Below are positions 26,645 to 34,876 of a stretch of DNA of 64,000 bases, one piece after another. The position numbers were made by a program, and so were the translations under genes. How positions within the stretch are numbered: position 1 is the first letter of the stretch; each line of letters begins with the position of its first letter. The DNA lies in the NCBI GenBank assembly GCA_017993775.1, contig JAGOMA010000021.1, positions 1 through 64,000 on the forward strand. Reading direction: 5' to 3'. Below the pieces are notes generated by a model that ran no database searches, had not been told where the DNA came from, and saw only the letters and a program-made list of their open reading frames with translations. The DNA comes from Chloroflexota bacterium. Lineage in GTDB: Bacteria; Chloroflexota; Anaerolineae; Promineifilales; Promineifilaceae.

Positions 26645-27679
26645 ATGACTAATAAACCTCCGAGAAACAAAAGACCTTCCATGCAAGATGTAGCGGATCT
26701 GGCTGGTGTATCCAGAACAACGGTCTCGTTCGTTATCAACCAGGTTCCCGACGCCAATATCCCCGAAGAAACACAAGCCCGGGTGCGCACGGCCGTGGCT
26801 GAGCTGAATTATCGGCCCAATGCCATTGCCCGCGGCTTGCGCGCCCAGCGCACCCACACGATCGGCTTTATATCTGACGTGGTTGCGACCACTCCTTATG
26901 CCGGCAACATGATTCAAGGGGCACAGGATTTCGCCTGGGAAAACAACAACATCATCCTGCTGGTAAACACGGGCAATAACCAGGACATGAAGCACAAGGC
27001 CGTCGATGTCATGTTGCAGCGGCAGGTGGACGGCATTATTTACGCGACGATGTACCATCGTGAGGTTCATCCGCCGGAATCAATCCGGCAAGTTCCGGCG
27101 GTTTTGTTGGACTGCTTTAACGGGGATTATTCACTGCCATCTGTGATCCCTGACGAGGTATTGGGTGGGCGGCAGGCCACTGAATATTTGCTGCAAAAAG
27201 GGCATCGCCGGGTAGGTTTTGTTTGTGATTTTTCACCGGTGCAGGCGAAATACGGCCGTCTTCAAGGCTATCAGCAGGCTTTGGCGCAATATGGGATTGC
27301 CTTCGATGCCGACTTGGTGCGCGAAGGCGAGAGCCTGACCAGCGGCGGTTATAAAGCGACGATGGAAATCATGCAGCAGCCCGATCCGCCTACCGCTCTG
27401 TTTTGTTATAACGACCGCATGGCCATGGGAGCCTATGATGCCCTGCGTAAGTTAGGTTTATCGATACCAGGTGATGTAGCGGTGGTGGGTTTTGACAATC
27501 AGGAATTGATTGCCGCCCATCTGTATCCTGCGCTTACCACAATGAAGCTCCCGCATTATGAGATGGGGCAGTGGGCCGTAGAACATCTTTTATACCTGAT
27601 TGATCACCCGGAAGCTCGGCAGGAAACGGCCGTTCAACACATCATCCCCTGTCCCATCATCGAAAGAGAGTCGGCATAA
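26645..27679 (+). CDS. LacI/GalR-family transcriptional regulator
   Basis: A 344-residue repressor. The N-terminal helix-turn-helix reads SMQDVADLAGVSRTTVSFVIN (about residues 12-32) with the hinge YRPNAIARGLRAQRT. The rest is the periplasmic-binding-type sensor fold (TIGFISDVV, GRQATEYLLQKGHRRVGFV, TALFCYNDRMAMGAYDALR, GDVAVVGFDNQEL). It sits directly behind its own probable operator and in front of the binding-protein and permease genes, so it most likely controls them and the GH32 gene in response to an imported sugar. No second copy of the 29-bp operator was found before those genes. Confidence 0.93.
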   Translation: MTNKPPRNKRPSMQDVADLAGVSRTTVSFVINQVPDANIPEETQARVRTAVAELNYRPNAIARGLRAQRTHTIGFISDVVATTPYAGNMIQGAQDFAWENNNIILLVNTGNNQDMKHKAVDVMLQRQVDGIIYATMYHREVHPPESIRQVPAVLLDCFNGDYSLPSVIPDEVLGGRQATEYLLQKGHRRVGFVCDFSPVQAKYGRLQGYQQALAQYGIAFDADLVREGESLTSGGYKATMEIMQQPDPPTALFCYNDRMAMGAYDALRKLGLSIPGDVAVVGFDNQELIAAHLYPALTTMKLPHYEMGQWAVEHLLYLIDHPEARQETAVQHIIPCPIIERESA

Positions 27680-27804
27680 ACACCCATCCTGAGTGAAAGG
27701 AGGCAGCGTATTTGTTTTTGTTGCTAAAGTTAATCGTTCTTCACGTTTCACACGACATCTAATTTTTTAAATTACCCCCAATTCGAAAAATCGAAGGAGA
27801 GAAA

Positions 27805-29199
27805 ATGAAAATCCAGCAAAAATGGTGGTTAAATTTAGCTTGCCTGTTGATCGTTGCCTTGCTTGTCGCTTGCGGCGGAGGCGGCGCCGAAACCACAACC
27901 CAAGATACAAGTCCTGCAGAAGAAGCCGTTGCTGTAGAAAGTACAGCAGTTGACACCAATCCCATAGAAGAAACAGCCGCCCCCACGAATACCAGCGCCC
28001 CCATCGAACTGAGCATGTGGTACCACGGCGCTGGCAACGAAGTGGAAAGCGCCATCGTCCGTCAAATCATCAGCGACTTCAATGCCTCCCAAACAGATTA
28101 CGTCATCGCCCTTGAAGACTTCCCCCAAGATTCTTATAACGAATCCGTCGTTGCTGGTGCCTTAGCCGGCGACCTGCCCGACATCATCGATATGGACGGT
28201 CCTGTCATGCCCAACTGGGCCTGGGCTGGTTACCTGTCCCCTCTGGAACTCCCGACTGCCACACTCGATGGCTTCCTGCCCGGCACCATCGGAATGTGGG
28301 ACGGCAAAGTCTACTCCGTCGGACTCTGGGATGCCGCTATAGCCATTTATGCCCGCCGCTCCGTTCTGGAAGAAAATGGCATCCGCATCCCTTCACTAGA
28401 AGAACCCTGGACCGGCGAAGAGTTTGACGCCGCCCTGGAAACCCTACAAGCCACGGGAAATTACGAATATGCCTTTGACCCCGGTATGGCTTGGACGGGT
28501 GAATGGTATCCCTATGCCTTCTCCCCGCTGCTGCAAAGTTTCGGTGGCGACATCATCGATCGCTCAACCATGCTAACCGCAGAAGGTGTTCTCAACGGCG
28601 ACGAAGCTATCGCCTTCGGTGGATGGTGGCAAAGCATATTTGAACGCGGTCTGGCTCCCGGCGCCTCCCAAGACGGCGGCGACCGGGAAACTGGGTTCAT
28701 CGATGGCAAATACGCCTTGCAATGGAACGGCAACTGGGCGGCCATCCCTGCTCTAGAAGCCTTTGGTGATGACCTTCTCTTCCTGCCCGCACCCGACTTT
28801 GGCAACGGCCCGAAAATCGGCGCTGGCTCCTGGCAGTTTGGGGTCTCTTCTGAAAGCCAACACAAAGATGGCGCCAACGCCTTCATCGAGTTTGCCTTAC
28901 AAGACAAATACCTCGCAGCTTTCTCAGATGGCATTGGTCTTATCCCCTCCACTCTCAGCGCTGCCGCATTGACTAAAAACTATGCGCCTGGCGGTCCCTT
29001 GGAAATCTTCTTTGAACTCAGCAATCAACAAGCTCTGATTCGCCCACCGACGCCAGCTTACCTTTCTGCCGCGCTCACCTTTGAGAAGGCGTTAGCCGAC
29101 ATCGCTGATGGCGCTAATGTTGTGGATGCCCTTGATGCTGCCGCAGATGAAATCAACGCCGACATCGAAGCCAATGGCGGCTACGGATTTAGTAACTAA
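27805..29199 (+). CDS. ABC sugar transporter substrate-binding lipoprotein (CUT1/family 1)
   Basis: A 464-residue exported solute-binding protein. It has a hydrophobic signal peptide with lipobox LLVAC (modified Cys about 23), then a Gly run and an acidic Thr/Glu linker to about residue 70. The mature protein begins IELSMWYHGAGNEVESAIVRQI and contains the family-1 features LPDIIDMDGPVMPNWAWAGYLSPL and GKYALQWNGNWAAIPAL, like MalE/UgpB-type proteins. The ligand is probably an oligosaccharide or disaccharide such as a fructoside, given the GH32 gene in the same cluster. There is a ribosome site GGAGAG before the ATG. No octamer ACGGCCGT occurs in this gene or the two permeases. Confidence 0.92.
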   Translation: MKIQQKWWLNLACLLIVALLVACGGGGAETTTQDTSPAEEAVAVESTAVDTNPIEETAAPTNTSAPIELSMWYHGAGNEVESAIVRQIISDFNASQTDYVIALEDFPQDSYNESVVAGALAGDLPDIIDMDGPVMPNWAWAGYLSPLELPTATLDGFLPGTIGMWDGKVYSVGLWDAAIAIYARRSVLEENGIRIPSLEEPWTGEEFDAALETLQATGNYEYAFDPGMAWTGEWYPYAFSPLLQSFGGDIIDRSTMLTAEGVLNGDEAIAFGGWWQSIFERGLAPGASQDGGDRETGFIDGKYALQWNGNWAAIPALEAFGDDLLFLPAPDFGNGPKIGAGSWQFGVSSESQHKDGANAFIEFALQDKYLAAFSDGIGLIPSTLSAAALTKNYAPGGPLEIFFELSNQQALIRPPTPAYLSAALTFEKALADIADGANVVDALDAAADEINADIEANGGYGFSN

Positions 29200-29234
29200 A
29201 TTAGCGGATACCGGCAAATTTCCTTAACCTCTCA

Positions 29235-29264
29235 TGTAGGGGCGGTAGACAAACCGCCCCTACA
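29235..29264. repeat. Stem-loop between binding protein and permease genes
   Basis: tgtaggggcggt (29235-29246) and accgcccctaca (29253-29264) pair perfectly around agacaa. Without a T-run it is probably an attenuating or mRNA-stabilising hairpin, which would give more binding protein than permease. Sequences of this exact type (gtaggggcgg...ccgcccctac) are also common dispersed repeats in bacteria. Confidence 0.75.
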
Positions 29265-29339
29265 ATATAAAGCATGGAAGTTTTGTCCGATTTCAGCACC
29301 TACTAATCCATTGGTTTCCCCAAAAGGGTGGAGGGAAAA

Positions 29340-30473
29340 ATGACAACAACAGATACCAAAGTGACTGTATCACAAAACAAGAAGCGTTTGCCGAAGGATT
29401 CAAAAGCAGGTCGTCAGGAAAACATAGCTGGCTGGCTTCTGGCACTGCCCGCAATCCTGCTCATTATGGGGTTTCTCATCATTCCTTTCGTCATGGCATT
29501 TGGTTTCTCATTCACCAATCAGCGGCTCATTTCTCCCAATCCGACTGAATTCGTGGGGCTGCGCAATTTCAAACGACTGCTCAGTGTGAACATCCTGCCG
29601 CTTGAACCGCTTGTAGACGAAAACACGAGTGCACTCATTTTCGATGAAGAAGGCAATCTGGCGTACCCCCAAGTGCGTGACTACACACGCAACAATCCAG
29701 ATTACCCCCAGTACAATGGTAAGCAGGAGTGGTTTGCTCTCACCATTGGCGGTACAAGGTATACCATCCTGGCCAGCGATGTTGTCTTTATGAAATCGCT
29801 GGTCAACGTAGTTTACTTCGTCGTAGTGGTTGTCCCTCTGCAATCAGGGTTGGCATTGATACTTGCCTTACTCATTAATCAAAAAATCATCGGTGTCAAT
29901 ATTTTTCGCACGATCTACTTTATACCCGTTGTGGTGTCTATGGTTGTGATCAGCATCCTGTGGAAATTTATCTATGACCCGGCTAATGGTCTGTTAAACA
30001 ATATTCTAGGCGTGTTAACGTTTGGCGCATTTAAGCCAATAGATTGGTTGGGCAACACATCCACAGCGATGCCTGCGATTATGGGTATGTCCATCTGGCA
30101 GGCGGTTGGCTTTCATATGATCATCTGGTTGGCGGGTTTACAAACCATTCCTGGCGTACTTTATGAAGCGGCGGATGTTGCTGGCGCTAATATGTGGCAA
30201 AAATTTCGCTATGTGACCTGGCCTGGTTTGCATAACACGTTCATTTTCATTCTCATCACGATCACCATCGCCGCCTTCGGTCTATTGATCCAGATTAACG
30301 AAATGACGCGCGGTGGACCGCTGGATTCAACACAAACCCCCATTTTCCAAATGCTTATACGCGGGTATGAAAAGCAAGACATCGCGATGGGTTCCACAAT
30401 TGCTGTCGTCTTTTTCTTAATCGTGGTGGGAGTATCGCTGGTACAGCGTTACATCACCCGGGAGAGTTCTTAA
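29340..30473 (+). CDS. ABC sugar transporter permease, MalF/UgpA type
   Basis: A 377-residue inner-membrane protein. After a basic N-terminus the first helix (about 37-57) is followed by an extended extracytoplasmic segment of roughly 90 residues (about 60-150), then five more helices. The EAA loop, contact site for the ATPase, reads EAADVAGANMWQKFRYVTWPGL. ATG 29340 is used, preceded by GTGGAGGG; an in-frame GTG at 29328 overlaps that ribosome site. The partner permease starts 2 bp after the stop. The ATP-binding subunit is not in the cluster, so a shared MsiK/UgpC-like ATPase elsewhere is expected. Confidence 0.92.
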   Translation: MTTTDTKVTVSQNKKRLPKDSKAGRQENIAGWLLALPAILLIMGFLIIPFVMAFGFSFTNQRLISPNPTEFVGLRNFKRLLSVNILPLEPLVDENTSALIFDEEGNLAYPQVRDYTRNNPDYPQYNGKQEWFALTIGGTRYTILASDVVFMKSLVNVVYFVVVVVPLQSGLALILALLINQKIIGVNIFRTIYFIPVVVSMVVISILWKFIYDPANGLLNNILGVLTFGAFKPIDWLGNTSTAMPAIMGMSIWQAVGFHMIIWLAGLQTIPGVLYEAADVAGANMWQKFRYVTWPGLHNTFIFILITITIAAFGLLIQINEMTRGGPLDSTQTPIFQMLIRGYEKQDIAMGSTIAVVFFLIVVGVSLVQRYITRESS

Positions 30474-30475
30474 TT

Positions 30476-31363
30476 ATGCAAAGCTCACCTGTAACCAACA
30501 ATTGGGCGAAAATAGGCAAAATCTCTGGGATTGTGTTGATGATTATGCTGGCAATCATATTCATTTTCCCCATCGTTTTCATGTTTATGTCATCGTTGAA
30601 GCCATCAGAACAACTGCTGCGCGACTCCGCCTCGTTCCGTGCTTTTATGCCTGTGGGCGATATTTCACTTGATAATTATCGAGCGATGTTTGAACGAGCG
30701 CCGGTATGGCGTTTCCTCTTCAATTCTTTCATTGTCACGACCATAACCGTTTCCTTAGGACTTTTTGTGAATTCTTTGGTGGCCTACGCCCTGGCATTGC
30801 TCCGCTGGTCGGGTTCAGGATTGGTACTGGGTATCATCATCGCTACGTTGGTGGTTCCGTTTGAAGCAATTGCGGTGCCTCTGCTGCTGATTGTGAGCAA
30901 GCTGCCCACATTCAGCACCTCAGAAGGGTTTGGCTTCGGCTGGATCAATACCTATCATGTGCAAATTATTCCCTTTATCGCCCAGGCGTTTATCATTTTC
31001 CTGTTTGTGCAGTTCTTCAAATCGCTGCCCTACGACCTGATTGAGGCTGCTCGCATTGATGGCGCCAGTTGGTTTGGTATTTACAGAAAGGTTATTGTGC
31101 CTATTTCCGGGCCGGTTTTTTCTACAGCAGCAGTTCTCATGGCCTTACCGATGTGGAACGCTTACTTGTGGCCCATTATGACGGTGCAATCGGAAGCATT
31201 GCGTCCGGTGATGGTTGGGTTGAGTTACTTCTTCCAACTTAATGTGGTTTGGGGTGAAGTAATGGCGTTCTTGTCGTTTATTACGCTGCCTATTTTGATC
31301 TTTTTCTTGCTCATTCAGCGAACCTATATTGAAAGTATCGCCGCCAGCGGGATTAAGGGTTAG
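30476..31363 (+). CDS. ABC sugar transporter permease, MalG/UgpE type
   Basis: A 295-residue inner-membrane protein with six predicted helices, starting with IVLMIMLAIIFIFPIVFMFM. The EAA loop is EAARIDGASWFGIYRKVIVPISGP, normal for MalG-type permeases. It ends with the typical RTYIESIAASGIKG tail. The start codon is 2 bp after the upstream permease, so the two are translated together. It forms the heterodimeric channel with that protein. Confidence 0.93.
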   Translation: MQSSPVTNNWAKIGKISGIVLMIMLAIIFIFPIVFMFMSSLKPSEQLLRDSASFRAFMPVGDISLDNYRAMFERAPVWRFLFNSFIVTTITVSLGLFVNSLVAYALALLRWSGSGLVLGIIIATLVVPFEAIAVPLLLIVSKLPTFSTSEGFGFGWINTYHVQIIPFIAQAFIIFLFVQFFKSLPYDLIEAARIDGASWFGIYRKVIVPISGPVFSTAAVLMALPMWNAYLWPIMTVQSEALRPVMVGLSYFFQLNVVWGEVMAFLSFITLPILIFFLLIQRTYIESIAASGIKG

Positions 31364-31464
31364 CATTTTCGTTCATTTTCCGGAGGCTGAATTCAATCAG
31401 GCTTTAAATAGGAAGCTTCCGGAAAATTTTGCTGCCACACTAGAAACACCGATGAAGGAGTCTC

Positions 31465-32979
31465 ATGGCCAGAGATGACATATCTACATCGCCGGCGCTT
31501 GTCCTGAGTGAGCCGTTCCGCCCACAATTTCACTTCACGCCGCAGAAGGGGTGGCTGAATGATCCGAATGGCCTGGTGTTTTATGCTGGTGAATACCATC
31601 TGTTTTACCAGTTTTACCCGGATGATACGCTCTGGGGACCGATGCATTGGGGCCATGCGATCAGTAAAGATTTGGTGAATTGGCAGCATTTACCCATCGC
31701 TTTGTTTCCTGATGAATTGGGGTACATTTTTTCGGGTAGTGGGGTTATTGATTGGCATAATTGTGCGGGTTTTGGTGAAGAGGCGATGATTTTGTTTTTT
31801 ACCCACCATCACCCTGGCACGAGGGATCAAAGTCAGAGCCTGGCTTATAGTACAGACAACGGCCGTTCCTGGACAAAATATCCGGGCAATCCCATCATTC
31901 CTGCGCCGGCGCATTTGCGTGATTTCCGAGACCCAAAAGTGATTTGGTATCGGGCGGAGGAGGGTGCGGGTCATTGGGTGATGTCGCTGGCCGCTAACGA
32001 TCAGATACTGTTTTACACCTCGGATAATCTGATTGATTGGCAGGAAAACGGCCGTTTCAGCCATCCACAAAGCGCCGCAACCGGTTTATGGGAAACACCC
32101 GATTTGTTTCAACTGCCGGTGGTGGGTTGTTCCGAAAGTCGTTGGGTGCTGACTATTGGCATCGACAACAGATTGCCGGGGGGCAGAAGCGGCACGAGGT
32201 ATTTTATCGGGACGTTTGATGGGTACGCATTCACCTGCGATCAGTCGAGCGATTGTGTGTTTTGGGCAGATTTCGGCGCAGATTTTTACGCGGCCCAATC
32301 ATGGACTGATGCGCCGGACGGCCGTCGAATTTGGTTGGCATGGATGAATAATTGGCGTTATGCGTATACCATTCCCACGTCAACCTGGCGCGGAGACTTA
32401 AGTATTCCGCGAGAGCTGGGACTGGTGAAAACGGATGCCGGTATTCACCTGATTCAACAACCAGTTGCCGAACTCAAACGGCTGCGTAATGCTCGCTGGT
32501 TTTGGACCAACGTGACTATTCAACCAGATGTCCCTTTTCACCCGATTGTCAAAGGATACACGCTAGAGATCATTGCTGAATTTGAGGGTGTGGGAAAGGC
32601 GGATTGTTTTGGCGTTCGGGTACTGTCTGGTCACGAAATTGCCATGACAATAGGGTATGACCCGCAAAAACAAATCTTATTTACGGACCGCCGCCAGGTG
32701 GGGCAGGTTTATTTCCACGCGGATTTCCCCAGCGTGCACCAGACTGAGCTTCCCCTGAATAACGGCCGTTTGCGGCTGCATATTTTTGTAGATAGCTCCA
32801 TGGTTGAAGTATTTGCCAGCGACGGGTTGATTTGTTTTAGCGAACGGTGGTTTCCGGAGGAAAACAGCACAGGATTTGATATTTTCACAGAAGGGACTGC
32901 TGTTCATTTGAATTCGTTAGAGGTGTTTGGGTTAAAAACGGCCGTTTTCAATTCGCCCCTCATCCCTCCGCCTGCATAG
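31465..32979 (+). CDS. GH32 beta-fructosidase (sucrose/fructan hydrolase)
   Basis: A 504-residue glycoside hydrolase family 32 enzyme without signal peptide, so cytoplasmic. The nucleophile motif is WLNDPNG (Asp about 33), the transition-state stabiliser RDP is in DFRDPKVIW (about 154), and the acid/base Glu is in WETPDLF (about 210), where most family members have WECPDLF. The C-terminal beta-sandwich ends with LHIFVDSSMVEVFASDG. It would cleave terminal beta-fructosyl units from imported sucrose, mannosylfructose or short fructans. It is the last gene of the lacI-transporter cluster, with AAGGAG before ATG 31465. Confidence 0.93.
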   Translation: MARDDISTSPALVLSEPFRPQFHFTPQKGWLNDPNGLVFYAGEYHLFYQFYPDDTLWGPMHWGHAISKDLVNWQHLPIALFPDELGYIFSGSGVIDWHNCAGFGEEAMILFFTHHHPGTRDQSQSLAYSTDNGRSWTKYPGNPIIPAPAHLRDFRDPKVIWYRAEEGAGHWVMSLAANDQILFYTSDNLIDWQENGRFSHPQSAATGLWETPDLFQLPVVGCSESRWVLTIGIDNRLPGGRSGTRYFIGTFDGYAFTCDQSSDCVFWADFGADFYAAQSWTDAPDGRRIWLAWMNNWRYAYTIPTSTWRGDLSIPRELGLVKTDAGIHLIQQPVAELKRLRNARWFWTNVTIQPDVPFHPIVKGYTLEIIAEFEGVGKADCFGVRVLSGHEIAMTIGYDPQKQILFTDRRQVGQVYFHADFPSVHQTELPLNNGRLRLHIFVDSSMVEVFASDGLICFSERWFPEENSTGFDIFTEGTAVHLNSLEVFGLKTAVFNSPLIPPPA

Positions 32980-33059
32980 TTTACAAATTTGTGGTTACCC
33001 GTAAGTAGTCAGAGTGTGGTATTCACTCCAATTGGCAAAACATCCCAGTTTTCAGGAAG

Positions 33060-33407
33060 GCGTGTGAGCCACACAAAAATTTTCCCTCGTTAGCCTGATT
33101 TGTATTTTAGCCATAAGCGGGTGTCAACAAACCATTCAACCCACCCTGACGCCGCTGCGGACTCACTCTACCCACCAGGTTGCCTACGCTGACGGCCAGA
33201 CCCACGCACACACCAAACCCTACCTGCACGCCTGTGTCTGCGGCTGTGCCCACAAATGTTCCCGCCTCAGTGACTACCGCCGGGGCTGCCAATGCCAGCG
33301 CCGCGGCGAGTGCGGTCTTGCCGCCAGAGACTACGCTGATACTACTCCCTACGATCTGTATGGCGCCGCAACATTTGATAATATCTTCATGCCACTAAAA
33401 ACAATGC
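33060..33407 (+). pseudogene. Decayed lipoprotein gene fragment
   Basis: One frame gives a lipoprotein-like start without a usable start codon (SLVSLICILAISGCQQ, from 33083) and continues QPTLTPL. A different frame then carries a typical T/P-rich linker (PTLTARPTHTPNPTCTPVSA, about 33183-33242). The first frame resumes with ARDYADTTPYDLYGAATF and FMPLKTML up to 33407, where the opposite-strand gene ends. This pattern suggests two compensating frameshifts, loss of the start and loss of the 3' part. The original function is unknown. Confidence 0.5.
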
Positions 33408-34799
33408 TTAGCCGCCTAGCGAATCGATATAATCAATGGAAATTTGCGCCGGGTAGAAGTTTTCATTGACGGCTAAAGCGGATTCATACGCCTGACGCGC
33501 TTCGGTGACGCGGCCCATCTCCAACAAAACATGACCCATGTACCAATAGGTCTCTTCGACGTTACGGCCGCCCTGGGTGTCTAGCGTCGCATTGGCCAGA
33601 TCGAGCACGTCCTGATAACGGCCGACTTTCCAATAAGCCAGGTATGGCTGGAATTGATACCACAACATCCGCGGCGGCAAGCCGATTTCCCGGGCTTTGT
33701 CGTAAGCCTGAGCGCCGCCCTGGTAATAGGTCTGGTCGCCGGTAAGGCCGGCGATGCGGGTGAAAGCGGTGCCCATGTTAAACCAGGCCATTGCGTCATC
33801 CGGGTTGGCCTGCGTTTCCGATTCCGCCAGGGTGGCCACGTACTGCCACATTTTCAGATCGTCGAACATTTCCTCGCCCAAAATAGAGGCCACTTCGTCG
33901 GCCTTGTCTGGGGTATAAACCACGTAAAACGTGTAGTTGAACTGCTGCCAATACTTTTCGATTTCGTCGTAGCTGTCTATACGGCCGCTGTTGTCCCAGG
34001 GACCAAGGTAACTGTCCTGGCTGTACAGCTCTTGTTTGGTGTCGTCGTAGCCGTAAATGGTGATGTAATGGCCCCACCAGCCGGATTCTGGCAGTTCGTA
34101 CCCCTTTTCGATGACCACGGGATAACCGGCAGCGACGAATTTTTTGACCATTTCCAGCGAGCCGCCGGATCGGGCGATGGCGTTGTAGCCGGGCGTTTGG
34201 TCGTTAACGTAATCGGCGATTTGCCAGGCGCTGACGTTGCGGTCTTCGGAATTTGGCTTGAGGTAGCTGGCCACCTCTTCTTGGGTGACGGGATTGCCCC
34301 ACCAGTTAAGCACCTGGGTCAAATTTGCCGGCCCGCAGTTGTTGAAGCTTTGCTTTACAACTTTCATGTCGGGCAGAATTTTGCTGACCGGCAGGGGTTC
34401 GGGTGTGGGGGTCATGGTGGGGGCCGGTGTGGCCGTGGGCGGCAGCGTGGGTTCCGGGGTGATGTCGTTGGCGGCGGTGATGGGTTGTTGGGTGGGCACG
34501 GCCGTTTCCGTGGGCAGCACCATCGGGGTCGTAGTTGGTTTGGCGGCCGCCAGGGCGCTCAAATCCACATGGCTGCTGGTGTCATCTAATTCTGGGGCGG
34601 GCAGGGCTGTGGCCACCGGAGCCACCTGGGCGATCACTTCTTCGCTAATGCTGCCAAGAAACGGGCTGCGTTCTTGCAAAGCGACGCGGTAACGGCCGGG
34701 AATGGCCTGGACCACCGTCGGCAAAGCCAGTAAACCGATAATGACAATAAATTGGATTCCCACAATAGCGAGAATGAGATTTCGTGTGCGATTTTTCAT
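33408..34799 (-). CDS. Membrane-anchored C39-like cysteine peptidase with TPR domain
   Basis: A 463-residue protein. It has one N-terminal membrane anchor (ILAIVGIQFIVIIGLLALP), a long Thr/Pro-rich linker (about 85-140), and a papain-like C39_2 domain with catalytic Cys in NNCGPANL (about 154) and His in GWWGHYITIYGYDD (about 244). A TPR-like helical region follows (about 320-460). The catalytic domain should be outside the membrane. Such domains cleave double-Gly or other peptides, or act as amidases; the actual substrate is unknown. It is the downstream member of a tandem pair of paralogues (next gene). The convergent plus-strand pseudogene ends at its stop. Confidence 0.88.
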   Translation of the reverse strand: MKNRTRNLILAIVGIQFIVIIGLLALPTVVQAIPGRYRVALQERSPFLGSISEEVIAQVAPVATALPAPELDDTSSHVDLSALAAAKPTTTPMVLPTETAVPTQQPITAANDITPEPTLPPTATPAPTMTPTPEPLPVSKILPDMKVVKQSFNNCGPANLTQVLNWWGNPVTQEEVASYLKPNSEDRNVSAWQIADYVNDQTPGYNAIARSGGSLEMVKKFVAAGYPVVIEKGYELPESGWWGHYITIYGYDDTKQELYSQDSYLGPWDNSGRIDSYDEIEKYWQQFNYTFYVVYTPDKADEVASILGEEMFDDLKMWQYVATLAESETQANPDDAMAWFNMGTAFTRIAGLTGDQTYYQGGAQAYDKAREIGLPPRMLWYQFQPYLAYWKVGRYQDVLDLANATLDTQGGRNVEETYWYMGHVLLEMGRVTEARQAYESALAVNENFYPAQISIDYIDSLGG

Positions 34800-34876
34800 A
34801 AGCGTCTAAGCATTCGCAGCGGATGATATTGCCAAAAGAAAGAGGCGGCTCTCCGGCCTTCAATCTCCACGGCGAA

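Noticed and set aside
33654..34589. 311-residue plus-strand open frame opposite a C39-like gene
   Set aside because: It is antisense to a convincing peptidase gene. The Gly/Val-rich repetitive text is the mirror of the T/P-rich linker.
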